The notes beneath the pieces are model-generated. The model was not told the origin of the DNA. It made no database searches and was given only the letters and a program-made list of their open reading frames with translations. Position numbers and translations under genes: made by a program. Positions 9,283-19,053 of a DNA stretch of 64,000 nucleotides are shown here, piece by piece. How positions within the stretch are numbered: position 1 is the first letter of the stretch; every line of letters begins with the position of its first letter. The stretch is from Methanomethylovorans sp041447285 (GTDB lineage: Archaea > Halobacteriota > Methanosarcinia > Methanosarcinales > Methanosarcinaceae): contig NZ_JBGMEB010000014.1 in NCBI RefSeq assembly GCF_041447285.1, positions 1 to 64,000 of the forward strand. Direction: 5' to 3'.

Positions 9283-11214
9283 TCAAGATCTATTATTGAT
9301 CCTGAGGCTTCCCACTCCCAGAAATACAAGCTTTGTTTCTATGGGGATGGGGCTGCCTTCATGCAGCGTTATATCTTCTCTGGACATGTCTATTTTTACA
9401 TCGCTCCAATCCATGTCTGCTTCCCTCATGTACTCCATAACCAGGTTTTCACCCATGTTCTCAGCATACTTTAGGGCTTCTCCATGAGTCGAAAACTCCT
9501 CGAATCCTCCGGGTGTGAAGACAAGGAAAAGTCTCTGTTTCTCTCTATACACAGCTTTAATAAGAACTTCGACCCGTTTGACACCCTGACCTACCAATGC
9601 ACCTACAGCGTTACCCACTTCCGCAAAAGGTGGCAGTATTATCTCTGCATCGATGATATTTTGCATCTTTTCCACATAAGCCCTTACAGGTCCTCCGAGA
9701 AGTACCACAGGTACTGATAGCCTGAACTTAGAAAAGAAATCACCCCTTAGTATCTTTTCTATCTCTTTACTGTCGACTCCCTTAAGCATAAAGGACATCA
9801 GGTTCAAGGCCATATTATATGCAACTTCTTTCTTTATGTGCTCCGCGAGTTCCTCCTCGCTTATATGCACAAGTCTTGACATAATAGTTGCACCTATAAC
9901 TGAAGCTTCCCTGTCCCATTCATTGTAGTCACCCAATACATGCAAAGCATCTGTGGGTGTGAATCCAATGGCTTGTACAAGCCTCTTCTGTATGAGATAG
10001 TCCAGATGTTCTACTGAAACAGGACGCCCGAATTTCCAATAAATATCGCTTATGCATACTGGTTCTTTGCCAATTGTATTGAGTATTTCCTGTTCATAGG
10101 GACTTATCTTTACGGGTTCCTTTCCTGTACGCACAAAGAACTTTGTGGGTTGCACATTTTCCCCCAGCTCTACTCTTGCAGGGGTGCGTCCTATTTTTAA
10201 AGTGTCTTTAAAACCAGGATACTGCACAGCAGCAACGCATAATGGTATTACCCGGCGAGGACCTATGTTTAACTTCCTGTTTTTAATCCATACGTGACTG
10301 TCTCCTCCCATAGCGGAAGTTTCCATCCGGATAGCTTTCACTTTCGTATTCCAGCCACCCACTTTAGCGCCTTCCTCACAAAGTTCGGGCAGTCCTTTAT
10401 ACAGCAGGGAAACATCAGTACTCGTACCTCCTACATCTATTACTGCACATGTATCTCTCTCGGAAAGGAAAGACGCTCCTATAAGGCTTGCTGCAGGTCC
10501 TGTAAATATGGATTCTATGGGTCTTTCTATGGCTTCTTTGATGTTTATCAGCGAACCATCACATTTCAGCATCATGAGCTTTGCATTAATACCTCTTCTC
10601 TCAATGTCAGAAATAATGGCGTTTATGAACTGTGTGGCTATGGGTATAAGCTGGGCGTTGAGGTATGCTGTTACACCTCTTTCATAGGCTCCCAGACTCT
10701 GGGATAGTTCATGCCCACATACTACAGGCATGCCCGTAGTTTTTACTATGTAATCTTTTATATGAATTTCATGTTCAGGGTTTCGCACGCTGAAATAAGA
10801 AGAAACTGCAAAAGCAGATACTTCATCCTTTACTTTTTCCACAAACTCTTTCACTGTATCCATATCAAGAGCGGCCGCTTCGGCTCCGGTTGCAGTATGT
10901 CCTCCTTGAACCATGATATATTCTTCAATAGATGTTTCTTCAGGCACCACATAATTGCCGACAAGAATCAGGCCTACAGGATAGCCTGTTTTCTCAAGTA
11001 TCGTATTGGTTGCAAGAGTTGTAGAAACTGAGACAAGCTTTATGTCCTTCAAGTATTTTGGATCCAGGCCATCAATAGCGTTTTCAATACCAGTGATCAC
11101 TTCAGGATAAGTTGTAAGGGCTTTGTGTGAAGCCACAACTTTCCTATCAGAGTTTCTTATAATAACTGCATCAGTGTAAGTACCACCTGCATCAATACCC
11201 AGACTATATTGCAT
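9283..11214 (-). CDS. Hydantoinase/oxoprolinase-family ASKHA protein, copy 1
   Basis: Predicted cytosolic ATPase-fold protein of 643 aa (HyuA-like). The N-terminal phosphate-binding motif LGIDAGGTYTDAV and the later AVIDVGGTSTDVSLL are the two phosphate loops of the ASKHA/actin-like fold; AMGGDSHVW is a conserved HyuA block. No HyuB partner is present, so a real hydantoinase or oxoprolinase is unlikely. It follows a second copy after 52 bases, with a strong GGGAGGAG ribosome site. The context (DUF1638 upstream, tRNA-Pyl and pylSBCD downstream, same strand) suggests a role in methylamine metabolism. RamA, another methylamine factor, belongs to the same broad ASKHA fold, but a similar ATP-driven activation role here is only inference. 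Confidence 0.8.
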   Translation of the reverse strand: MQYSLGIDAGGTYTDAVIIRNSDRKVVASHKALTTYPEVITGIENAIDGLDPKYLKDIKLVSVSTTLATNTILEKTGYPVGLILVGNYVVPEETSIEEYIMVQGGHTATGAEAAALDMDTVKEFVEKVKDEVSAFAVSSYFSVRNPEHEIHIKDYIVKTTGMPVVCGHELSQSLGAYERGVTAYLNAQLIPIATQFINAIISDIERRGINAKLMMLKCDGSLINIKEAIERPIESIFTGPAASLIGASFLSERDTCAVIDVGGTSTDVSLLYKGLPELCEEGAKVGGWNTKVKAIRMETSAMGGDSHVWIKNRKLNIGPRRVIPLCVAAVQYPGFKDTLKIGRTPARVELGENVQPTKFFVRTGKEPVKISPYEQEILNTIGKEPVCISDIYWKFGRPVSVEHLDYLIQKRLVQAIGFTPTDALHVLGDYNEWDREASVIGATIMSRLVHISEEELAEHIKKEVAYNMALNLMSFMLKGVDSKEIEKILRGDFFSKFRLSVPVVLLGGPVRAYVEKMQNIIDAEIILPPFAEVGNAVGALVGQGVKRVEVLIKAVYREKQRLFLVFTPGGFEEFSTHGEALKYAENMGENLVMEYMREADMDWSDVKIDMSREDITLHEGSPIPIETKLVFLGVGSLRINNRS

Positions 11215-11266
11215 TTCTCCTCCCGTCTTAAATCCTGAATTTGATTCAAATGCTTTTGATGGCTGT

Positions 11267-13210
11267 TCAGTTGTTCACTTCGCCTTTTACTATCCCTACT
11301 CCAAGGAAATCTAGTTTTGTTTCCAGAGGTGTGATGCCATCCTCCACGCTTATGTCCGTACGGCTCATGTCTATCTTCACTTTACTATTATCCAATCCGG
11401 AAAATGACATGTACTCCATCACAAGTTCAGCCCCAATCTTTTCTGCATGTTCCAAAGCTTCTGTATATGAGGAAAATTCTCTTCTGCCACCCGGATAGAA
11501 AACAATGTAAGCTTCAGGTTTCAGATTGTACTTTGACTCCGTGAGCGAGGCTTTTACGAGTACCTCAAGTCTTTTGATACCTTTACCCATAAGTGCTCCC
11601 ACAGCGTTTCCTACACTGGAATGTTCAGGAACAACGATAATAGATTCTATATATTTCCCAAGGTCATTCTTGTAGGCAGTTACTGGTCCTCCCAGTAATA
11701 CCACGGGCATTTTCACTTTGATACCTGCAGCAAAGTTCCCTTTGATTATATTTTTTATTTCTTCTCTGTCCACGCCTTCAAGAAGAAAGGCAGCCAGGTT
11801 CAGAGCCATATTAAATGCCACTTGTTCCTTCACATTGGAACATAATTTCAACTTATCAATACCTGTGAATGTGGCTAGTACTTCTGCACCTATTTCTGCT
11901 GCTTCCGCATCCCATTGGTCATATTCTCCCAAAACATGAAGAGCATCAGTGGGAGTAAAACCTATGGTTTTCACAAGTCTTTTCTGGATAAGCATATCCA
12001 TAGTCATGGGGCTTGGCATGCGGTCCTCGTTCCAGTATATCTCACTTACTGAAGAGGGCCTCTCGCTAAGACGTTTGAAAAGATCTTTTTCCTCAGGACT
12101 AAGTTCATCCGGCTTTTTTCCGCTCGTCATGAAAAATTTAGTAGGCTGTATGTTTTCCCCGATCTGGTTTCTGAGGATCGTTTGTTTCATCTTAAGTTTT
12201 TCTTTTATCTCCGGATATTTCATCGCAGCAAGGCATAAGGGCATGACCCTGCGAGGTCCTATATGGATCTCATGATTTAGCATCCACACATGACTGTCTC
12301 CTCCCATAGCGGAAGTTTCCATCTTTAGTGCCTTTACCTTTGTCTGCCATTTGCCTACAATTGCTCCTGAATTTGATATTTCAGGAAGGCCTTCAGATAT
12401 CATAGAGACATCAGTGCTTGTCCCTCCTACATCAACTACTGCACAGGTTCTAAAGCCTGAAAGATGAGAAGCACCCAGTAAACTGGCGGCAGGACCTGAA
12501 AAAATAGATTCAATAGGTTTTCTAAGAGCTTCTTCTATGCCCACTACAGATCCATCACACTTGAGCATCATGAGCTTTGCTTCAATGTTCCTTCTTCTGA
12601 TCTCTGCTGTCACAGCTACCATAAATTGATTAGCTATGGGTATCAACTGTGCATTCAGATAAGCTGTCACACCTCTGTCATAAGCTCCAAGGTCTTGGGA
12701 CAGTTCATGTCCACAAACCACTGGCAGATCGGTAAATTTTATTATACTGTCCTTTACCTGTAGTTCATGCTCAGGGTTACGGACACTGAAATATGAGGAA
12801 ACTGCAAAAGCAGAAACATTATCTTTAACTTTCAGGATGAATTCTTCAACTGACCGGATATTAAGGGGTTCAACTTCATTACCTGCACTGTTGTGGCCGC
12901 CGCTAACCTGTATACTATATTTTATTTTGTGATCGCTGGGAACATTTGCTTTTCCAATCAGTATTAAGCCGACAGGGTAACCGGTATTTTCAAGTATTGT
13001 GTTTGTTGCAAGGGTTGTTGAAACCGAGACCATCTTTACATTAGCCAAGAATGTTTGGTCAAGACCGTCTAAGGCATTTCTTATTCCATGGATAAGATCA
13101 GGATATGTTGTCAATGCCTTGTTTGTCTGCATAACTTTACCATCAGTATTACTGAGAACAACAGCATCAGTGTAAGTACCACCAGCATCAATGCCAAGAC
13201 TATATTGCAT
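11267..13210 (-). CDS. Hydantoinase/oxoprolinase-family ASKHA protein, copy 2
   Basis: Tandem paralogue of the gene downstream of it: 647 aa, identical first 17 residues (MQYSLGIDAGGTYTDAV) and shared blocks STTLATNTILE.TGYPVGLI, SSYFSVRNPEHE and METSAMGGDSHVW along the length. Both ASKHA phosphate loops are present (DAGGTYTD near residue 8 and VVDVGGTSTDVSM in the middle), so both copies look active. Its ATG directly abuts the stop codon of the DUF1638 gene, so the two are co-translated. The pair may form a heterodimer or serve different partners; nothing in the sequence decides this. Specific substrate unknown. Confidence 0.8.
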   Translation of the reverse strand: MQYSLGIDAGGTYTDAVVLSNTDGKVMQTNKALTTYPDLIHGIRNALDGLDQTFLANVKMVSVSTTLATNTILENTGYPVGLILIGKANVPSDHKIKYSIQVSGGHNSAGNEVEPLNIRSVEEFILKVKDNVSAFAVSSYFSVRNPEHELQVKDSIIKFTDLPVVCGHELSQDLGAYDRGVTAYLNAQLIPIANQFMVAVTAEIRRRNIEAKLMMLKCDGSVVGIEEALRKPIESIFSGPAASLLGASHLSGFRTCAVVDVGGTSTDVSMISEGLPEISNSGAIVGKWQTKVKALKMETSAMGGDSHVWMLNHEIHIGPRRVMPLCLAAMKYPEIKEKLKMKQTILRNQIGENIQPTKFFMTSGKKPDELSPEEKDLFKRLSERPSSVSEIYWNEDRMPSPMTMDMLIQKRLVKTIGFTPTDALHVLGEYDQWDAEAAEIGAEVLATFTGIDKLKLCSNVKEQVAFNMALNLAAFLLEGVDREEIKNIIKGNFAAGIKVKMPVVLLGGPVTAYKNDLGKYIESIIVVPEHSSVGNAVGALMGKGIKRLEVLVKASLTESKYNLKPEAYIVFYPGGRREFSSYTEALEHAEKIGAELVMEYMSFSGLDNSKVKIDMSRTDISVEDGITPLETKLDFLGVGIVKGEVNN

Positions 13211-14014
13211 TTATACGTTCTCCTTTTTCTTTAAAATGGCCTGTTTGGCTCTTTGATATGATTGCTCAACAATCTTCACTGTGCCTTCCATATTGACTAT
13301 TTGAAAATCAAAGGTTTGAGCAAACTTTTCTACATTTTCATCGAAACTTTTCTCATAAGCAAGACCTGTATCAATCTTGCCTACTTTCTTATATCCTGAA
13401 TAATCAAAAACTATCTTTATCATGGTAGTATTTTCAGGATCATTTGTGAGACGGGCAATAACCGCCATCTCCCTCCAGAAAGCAGCTCCCATAGGTGTGA
13501 GGAAATAAATACCATCTCCTCCGGCTTCTTTCAGGGCTTTAAGATAGTTTATTCTTCCTCCAAGGGAAGCACCTATACAATCATCGATGACCTCGCCGTC
13601 TTCTTCTCTCAGAATGTGCACAGGACAGGAAAGGTGTGCAAAGTCACTGTTTATATTGCCAAGGACATTTCCGCACAATCCGTAGAATATAAGAATAGTA
13701 TCAGCATAATTGGACATGCTGCCAACTTCCTTGTAGACACTTTCCTTTAATAACTGGGGGGATGCATCAAGGGAAAAACCAAGGATATTTAAAACAAGGA
13801 TATAATTTGTTTCTTTTTCTGTGTATGCCATATACTCTATTTCATTTGCTGAACAAACTGTATGAGGTATAGAATTATCGGACAATTTTCCAAGTATACC
13901 TGCAGCATCCGGGCTATCTTGAACTAAAACCTTTGTAATTTGAGAATCGTTTTTAATAAGATGTATGATCTCGTCCTCAAAGATCCTGCAGGCAATTATG
14001 CACATAAAAGTCAT
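13211..14014 (-). CDS. DUF1638 protein, copy A
   Basis: Protein of unknown reaction, 267 aa from the ATG at 14014. That start is chosen because both paralogues in this window begin at the same point of the fold (CIIACRIFEDEI, compare LSIIACRMFEDEI and TIISCKIMQDEI) and a GGAGA site precedes it. Conserved marks are the CxIxxDEI start, FYGLCGNVLGN with a central Cys, CPVHIL, and VIDDCIGASLGGR with a second invariant Cys, then FLTPM. DUF1638 proteins are known from neighbourhoods of corrinoid methyltransferases. It heads an operon with the two ASKHA proteins. Conserved Cys residues suggest metal or corrinoid chemistry, but this is inference. Confidence 0.8.
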   Translation of the reverse strand: MTFMCIIACRIFEDEIIHLIKNDSQITKVLVQDSPDAAGILGKLSDNSIPHTVCSANEIEYMAYTEKETNYILVLNILGFSLDASPQLLKESVYKEVGSMSNYADTILIFYGLCGNVLGNINSDFAHLSCPVHILREEDGEVIDDCIGASLGGRINYLKALKEAGGDGIYFLTPMGAAFWREMAVIARLTNDPENTTMIKIVFDYSGYKKVGKIDTGLAYEKSFDENVEKFAQTFDFQIVNMEGTVKIVEQSYQRAKQAILKKKENV

Positions 14015-14079
14015 TGAGAGTCTCCGTAGACATTCTCCTTTAATTTCCAGTCTCTTTTTACTGACAAAACTCATAGTTA

Positions 14080-14098
14080 GAATTATGTATATATATTT
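14080..14098 (-). promoter_or_regulatory. TATA box of the DUF1638-ASKHA operon
   Basis: The minus strand reads AAAATATATATACATAATT here, a strong archaeal TATA box about 65-85 bases upstream of the ATG at 14014. Confidence 0.6.
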
Positions 14099-14104
14099 TT
14101 TCAT

Positions 14105-14537
14105 AGAGGCTGATTTAATGAGTTCTCTTTATGTAGCAATTTAGTCAAAGTGGAAAGTGTCAATAAAAATAAATATTTATACTTTTCCCTATCTTTTTAT
14201 CAGTGAATAGATATTTCAAAAACGACAAATAAAATAAAAATGTTGCATGGATTTTGTTTTAATAATATGATCATAGTAGTTATTTATTTTATGTAATACA
14301 AAATGAATTTATACCACTACATTTTTACTCAACCCGAAATCTATATATATTTAGTTTTTTGTTTCTTAGATTGATCACAAATACTGTTTATATTTCCATA
14401 ACGTAGAGACTTTTCGATCCAAGGCGGTAGTTATTATTTCCAAAAGTACAACACTTTTTGAGTATGAAAAGAAACGTGCTGAATATTATCTACCGGAGGA
14501 TCCTGATACTCTAAAAAAACTAGAGGCATTATATAAA
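14105..14537. other. A/T-rich region before the multi-PAS sensor
   Basis: Contains several TATA-like stretches (for example ATCTATATATATTTAG near 14340-14354). The reading frame of the sensor that follows stays open back to 14370 without an ATG, GTG or TTG, and its upstream codons look coding (FEYEKKRAEYYLPEDPDTL). Either the true N-terminus has a rare start codon or the 5' end has been altered. Confidence 0.5.
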
Positions 14538-16991
14538 GTGAGCCCTGTGATCCCTTTCATGTGGAGAGTGGACGAAAGATGGTCAGTTGAATGGGTTTCT
14601 GCAAATATCACGCAATTTGGATACACTCCTGAGGAATTAATGTCAGATGAACTTGATTATGCTGATATTGTTCACCCAGATGATTATGAAAAGATTAGTT
14701 CAGAAGTCAAAAAACTTGTTAAGAAGGGCAATATATCTTATTTCACCCTTGTCTACAGGATTCTCACCAAATCCGGAGAAGTAAGATACGTAACTGAAAG
14801 GTCTCTTTTAAAGAGGGATGCCGATGGAAATATTTCACGTTTTCAGGGTCTAATAATTGATAATACCGAAAAAGAAAAAGTAGAACATACTTTGGAAGAT
14901 TTAGAAAGAAAATATCATATATTATTTGAAAAAGCTCCTCTGGGTATCCTTTGTTTTGATGAGAATGGTACAATTATCAACTGCAATAATATCTGTTTAA
15001 AAATTATTGCTGCACCCAAAAACAGGGTATTAGGTCTTAACATCCTTCAATATGCAGGTGAAGGTCCTCTTAAAGCAGCTATTGATCTTGTATTCCTGGG
15101 AGAATCTGGTCATTTTGAAGGGGAATACATTTCTCCGGTGGGAAATAAATTTTCCATTAAGGCAGAGTTTTCTCCTATATTATCTGAAGGAGGTTCTTTT
15201 GTAGGGGGACTTGGGCTTATTCAGGATGTAACTGAACTTCAAGGGACTGAGGAACGTATCCATCTGAATGAAGCGCGTCTGGAAGCACTTCTTGAACTCT
15301 ACGAAAGAAGTGAATCCTCGATATCAGAGATTGTAGAATTTGCTCTTGAAAAAGCTGTGAGATTAACACATAGCCAAATCGGTTATCTTGGTCTGCTACA
15401 AGAAGATGGAAAAAATCTGGAAATGTATGCATTTCCCTCACAGGAAACAAATGGTGAAATGAATTCTTGGGAATTCCCTGTAAAATCTGCCGGTATATGG
15501 GGAGAAGCTATCAGGGAAAGAGAACCTATCGTGAACAACAATTTCTTAAGGTCTGGTTTACTCAAAGATATTGATAAGGATATCAAGATTAGTCGTTATA
15601 TAAACATACCTGTCCGGGATGGAGATCAAGTAGCAGCGGTTGCTGCCGTGGCCAATAAATTAGAAGATTATAATGGCTCGGATGTTAAGCAGCTTACATT
15701 ACTTTTTGATGGAATGTGGAAACTTATACAAAGAAAACTTCTTGATGAGGAATTACTCGAGACGCGCAGGATACTTAAAGTTTTAGAATCTGTGATAAAT
15801 GACAGTCCGGCAGTAGTCTTTATCTGGAGTCCTGAAAAAGATTGGCCAGTACAATTCGTTTCAAAGAACATAGAACGTTTTGGCTTTTCAGTTCAGGATT
15901 TCCTTTCAGGTAAAATGATATATGGTGACATGATTCACCCGGCAGATCTGGAGAAAGTACGTACAGAGGTAGCCAGGTGCTATAAAGAAGGATATTCTGA
16001 TTTTAGCCAGGAGTATAGGGTTCTTACCAAATCAGGCGAGGTCAGATGGGTAGATGAAAGAACGCTTATCCATCATAATCCTCAGGGAGAGATAGATTTC
16101 CTTCAAGGTATTATTGTTGATATCACTGAACGAAAGCAGGCAACTAATTTTGTTCAGGTGGAATCTGATTTTGAAAATGTTCTCTCTTCAGGCGATAATC
16201 TGCAGGATATGTTTGAAAAAATACTTGATTTTGCTCTTCAGATCAAGGCTGTAGACTGCGGAGCTATCTACTTGATAGACAGTTCAAAAGGTAATTTTGA
16301 AATGATGGCTTATAGGGGATTATCTAAAAAGTTTGCAGATGCCTTAAGTCATTTTGGTCCTAATACTATTCAGGCAAGGCTTTTTACAACCGGTTATCCG
16401 GTATATAAATATTTTTCTGAGATTAGCGATATGATCAAAGAAGATCTTGATTATGAAGGTTTGCAGGCCATGGGCTTCATTCCGGTAATTAACAATGAAA
16501 AACTTATTGCTTCAATGATACTTGGTTCTCATAATGAATTGGAAATACCTGCAAATTCCAGAAATGTTATTGATACTATTGCAGACCAGTTAGGTTTGAT
16601 CATAACTAGGTTCAAAGAAGGTACTCCGATCAAAAAAGATCAGAACGGGCTTCAAGATCTTTTCGATACAATGGATGATCTGATATTTATTATGGATATG
16701 GGTGGATTGATCATTCATGTCAATCATGCTTTGCAGAAATACTTAAAGTACTCCAGAAAAGATCTTTCTAAGATGGATTTCTTGGAACTTTTCCCTCCAG
16801 GGAAAGAAGAAGAAGTGCTTGAGAGTATTGATATTGAAGGTTTGATTTCGGGTAATTCATCCAGGTGCTATGTACCTCTTATGACCAAGGATCGTAATTT
16901 CTTGTCATCAGATACTAAGTTCTTTATCGGTAAGTGGGATGGACGAGAAGCTTTAATAGGTGTGTCCAGGCTATCGGCAAATCACAATTAA
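14538..16991 (+). CDS. Multi-PAS/GAF sensor protein without kinase domain
   Basis: Cytosolic sensor of at least 817 aa with no transmembrane segment and no HisKA or HATPase. Domains in order: PAS/PAC (1-110; VSANITQFGYTPEEL, then GEVRYVTERSLLKRD), PAS (about 120-230), GAF (about 250-410; LGLLQEDGKNLEMYAF), PAS/PAC (about 415-540), GAF (about 545-690; CGAIYLID), and a C-terminal PAS (about 690-810; DTMDDLIFIMDMGGLIIHVNHAL). Such stand-alone sensors in methanogens probably pass a signal by protein contact. The first available start is GTG 14538 with GAGG eleven bases before it, but the frame is open further upstream, so a few N-terminal helix residues may be missing. It lies between the pyl and mtt operons and could sense redox state or a ligand for them (inference). 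Confidence 0.8.
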   Translation: MSPVIPFMWRVDERWSVEWVSANITQFGYTPEELMSDELDYADIVHPDDYEKISSEVKKLVKKGNISYFTLVYRILTKSGEVRYVTERSLLKRDADGNISRFQGLIIDNTEKEKVEHTLEDLERKYHILFEKAPLGILCFDENGTIINCNNICLKIIAAPKNRVLGLNILQYAGEGPLKAAIDLVFLGESGHFEGEYISPVGNKFSIKAEFSPILSEGGSFVGGLGLIQDVTELQGTEERIHLNEARLEALLELYERSESSISEIVEFALEKAVRLTHSQIGYLGLLQEDGKNLEMYAFPSQETNGEMNSWEFPVKSAGIWGEAIREREPIVNNNFLRSGLLKDIDKDIKISRYINIPVRDGDQVAAVAAVANKLEDYNGSDVKQLTLLFDGMWKLIQRKLLDEELLETRRILKVLESVINDSPAVVFIWSPEKDWPVQFVSKNIERFGFSVQDFLSGKMIYGDMIHPADLEKVRTEVARCYKEGYSDFSQEYRVLTKSGEVRWVDERTLIHHNPQGEIDFLQGIIVDITERKQATNFVQVESDFENVLSSGDNLQDMFEKILDFALQIKAVDCGAIYLIDSSKGNFEMMAYRGLSKKFADALSHFGPNTIQARLFTTGYPVYKYFSEISDMIKEDLDYEGLQAMGFIPVINNEKLIASMILGSHNELEIPANSRNVIDTIADQLGLIITRFKEGTPIKKDQNGLQDLFDTMDDLIFIMDMGGLIIHVNHALQKYLKYSRKDLSKMDFLELFPPGKEEEVLESIDIEGLISGNSSRCYVPLMTKDRNFLSSDTKFFIGKWDGREALIGVSRLSANHN

Positions 16992-17395
16992 GTTCAATTG
17001 TCATTTGATCTGAGTTTTCAATGTCTGATCATTTGTACTTATTAATGGGTAATAAGGGTGTATTTTTCTGCGCTAACTGGTTTCCTACAAACTTATGCCT
17101 CTTATTTATACAGATCTGCAGGTAGAACCTGAGATCTTTGTAGCAGTACAATAAACAATATTCATTGCCTTCATTTTTCTCTATTTCTCTTTATGTGTTT
17201 CTTTTTCAGGAAAGCTCTTTGAAACAAGGTAACATAAAGTATTTATAGTTGTTCAAACCCATTAATTTATTGTCCAAATAAAAATAGTTATCAAAGAAGT
17301 ATACATTTCATTTTTATTTTCTTTTGTGTATTTGTGTTTTGGCTTATATCTTCCACTGCTTTTAAGTACTATTACTTTTTCTTCTTGCACCGCAA
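16992..17395. other. Long non-coding region upstream of the mtt operon
   Basis: About 400 bases with no convincing frame. Many T-rich runs (near 17180-17215 and 17310-17335) could end transcription of the sensor gene. The promoter of mttB lies at its right edge. Confidence 0.5.
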
Positions 17396-17434
17396 ACTAT
17401 ATATTACAGGATTAACAGCAAAATATATATACTA
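17396..17434 (+). promoter_or_regulatory. TATA boxes of the mttB operon
   Basis: AACTATATATTA (near 17396) and AAAATATATATACTA (near 17420-17434) are strong archaeal TATA boxes. The second would start transcription near 17455-17460, leaving a structured leader of about 75 bases. Confidence 0.6.
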
Positions 17435-17463
17435 GATTGCATAAGCCTAATGTAACAGGAAAA

Positions 17464-17507
17464 GCATGTTAGAAACAGCAATTCTGACGGATTGCAACGT
17501 GACATGC
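17464..17507 (+). promoter_or_regulatory. Nested hairpin in the mttB leader
   Basis: GCATGT (17464-17469) pairs with ACATGC (17502-17507), and inside it GCAAT (17478-17482) pairs with ATTGC (17491-17495). The structure ends 13 bases before the AAGGAGG ribosome site, so it could act in mRNA stability or translation. Regulation is inferred from position only. Confidence 0.45.
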
Positions 17508-17532
17508 ATAAGTAAAGTAAGGAGGAAAAAAT

Positions 17533-19023
17533 ATGGTAAACCACTATTATCCAGGCAGGGATATATTGGATGGTGTGAAGTTGGAGCTCTTCTCTGAAGA
17601 AGATCTCAGAGCACTCCACTATGCAACCATGGATGTATTAATGAACCCAGGTGTCCAGGTTTCAGATGCTGAAGCAAGGAACATTTTCAAGCAGGCAGGA
17701 TGCCAGGTCGATGAAAAGACTAAGATCGTCAAGATCCCCGAATATATAGTTAACAGGGCACTTCTTGACTGTCCATCAAGATTCACTTTATATGGACGTG
17801 ACCCAAAGAAAAAGGTCGTTCAGGAACACAAAGGTAAAGTCCACTGGACTTGTTTCGGTACCGGTGTCAAGATGTGCAATTACAAGGCACCAGGACAATA
17901 TGAGACAGTAGATTCCACTGAAGCCGATGTTGCAGCAACTGCAAAGCTTGTAGATTGGGCAGACAACATTGACTATTATTCACTTGCAGTTTCTGCAAGG
18001 GACTGGGCAGGCAAGGGAATGCAGGATGTTCACGAAACTCTTACACCTCTGATGAACACATCAAAGCACTTCCACCACATCGATCCAGTCGGTGAGCATG
18101 TAGAGTATTACAGAGATATTGTAAAAGCTTACTACGGTGGAGACGAGGAAGAAGCACGCAAGAAGCCTATCTTCTCTATGCTGCTCTGTCCAACCAGCCC
18201 ACTTGAACTCAGTTCAAACGCATGTCAGGTTATAATGAAGGGTGCTCGTTTTGGCATTCCAGTTAACGTATTGAGCATGGCAATGTCCGGTGGCTCATCC
18301 CCAGTTCACCTTGCGGGTACACTGGTTACCCATAATGCTGAAGTCCTTTCAGGTATAGTACTAGCTCAACTCACACAACCCGGAGCATCAGTATGGTACG
18401 GTAGCTCTACAACTACTTTTGACCTTAAGAAAGGTACAGCACCAGTAGGTTCTCCTGAACTCGGTCTTATCAGTGCAGCAGTAGCAAAACTAGGCCAGAA
18501 ATACGGTCTGCCCACATACGTGGCTGGTTCGTAGTCTGATGCCAAGATCCCAGACGGTCAGGCAGGTCACGAGAAGACCATGACAACGTTGTTGCCAGCC
18601 CTGGCCGGTGCAAACACCCTATACGGTGCAGGTATGCTTGAACTCGGTATGACTTTCTCTATGGAGCAGCTTGTCTTTGACAACGATATGATCTCCATGA
18701 CAAAGAAGGCAATGCAGGGTATTCCAGTATCTGAGGAGACGCTTGCAGTGGAAGCTATCCAGCAGGTAGGAATAGGAAACAACTTCCTTGCACACAAGAC
18801 CACAAGGAAGAACATCGATCTCCCCTCCAACCCAATGCTCATCAACAGGCTGATGTACGGAGACTGGGCAGCGGCAGGCTCAAAGGATCTGGCAACAGTA
18901 GCCCACGAAAAAGTAGTCGATGTAATGAAGAACCACGAGGTTGCACCAATCGATGCGGATCTACTCAAGGACATGAAGGCTATCGTAGATAAGGCAGATA
19001 AGGCATTCAGGGAAGGCCTGTGA
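17533..19023 (+). CDS. mttB: Trimethylamine methyltransferase MttB (contains pyrrolysine)
   Basis: Transfers a methyl group from trimethylamine to the Co(I) corrinoid of MttC, releasing dimethylamine. The frame is interrupted only by TAG at 18532-18534, exactly codon 334, the known pyrrolysine position of MttB; reading resumes in the same frame to TGA at 19021. Total length is 496 residues, as in Methanosarcina (495). The sequence before the amber is PTYVAGS and after it SDAKIPDGQAGHEK, both typical of MttB. The ATG follows TAAGGAGG. First gene of the mttB-mttC-mttP operon; it would look like two separate ORFs to a gene finder that treats TAG as a stop. Confidence 0.97.
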
Positions 19024-19053
19024 TTTCATAGAATTTTTTATGGAGGATTATTA

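Noticed and set aside
9283..13210. True hydantoinase or 5-oxoprolinase
   Set aside because: No HyuB-type subunit is encoded, and the context is methylamine and pyrrolysine genes.
18532..18534. mttB as a broken gene (two ORFs split by TAG)
   Set aside because: The stop is the amber at the known pyrrolysine codon 334, the frame does not shift, and the window holds tRNA-Pyl and pylSBCD.
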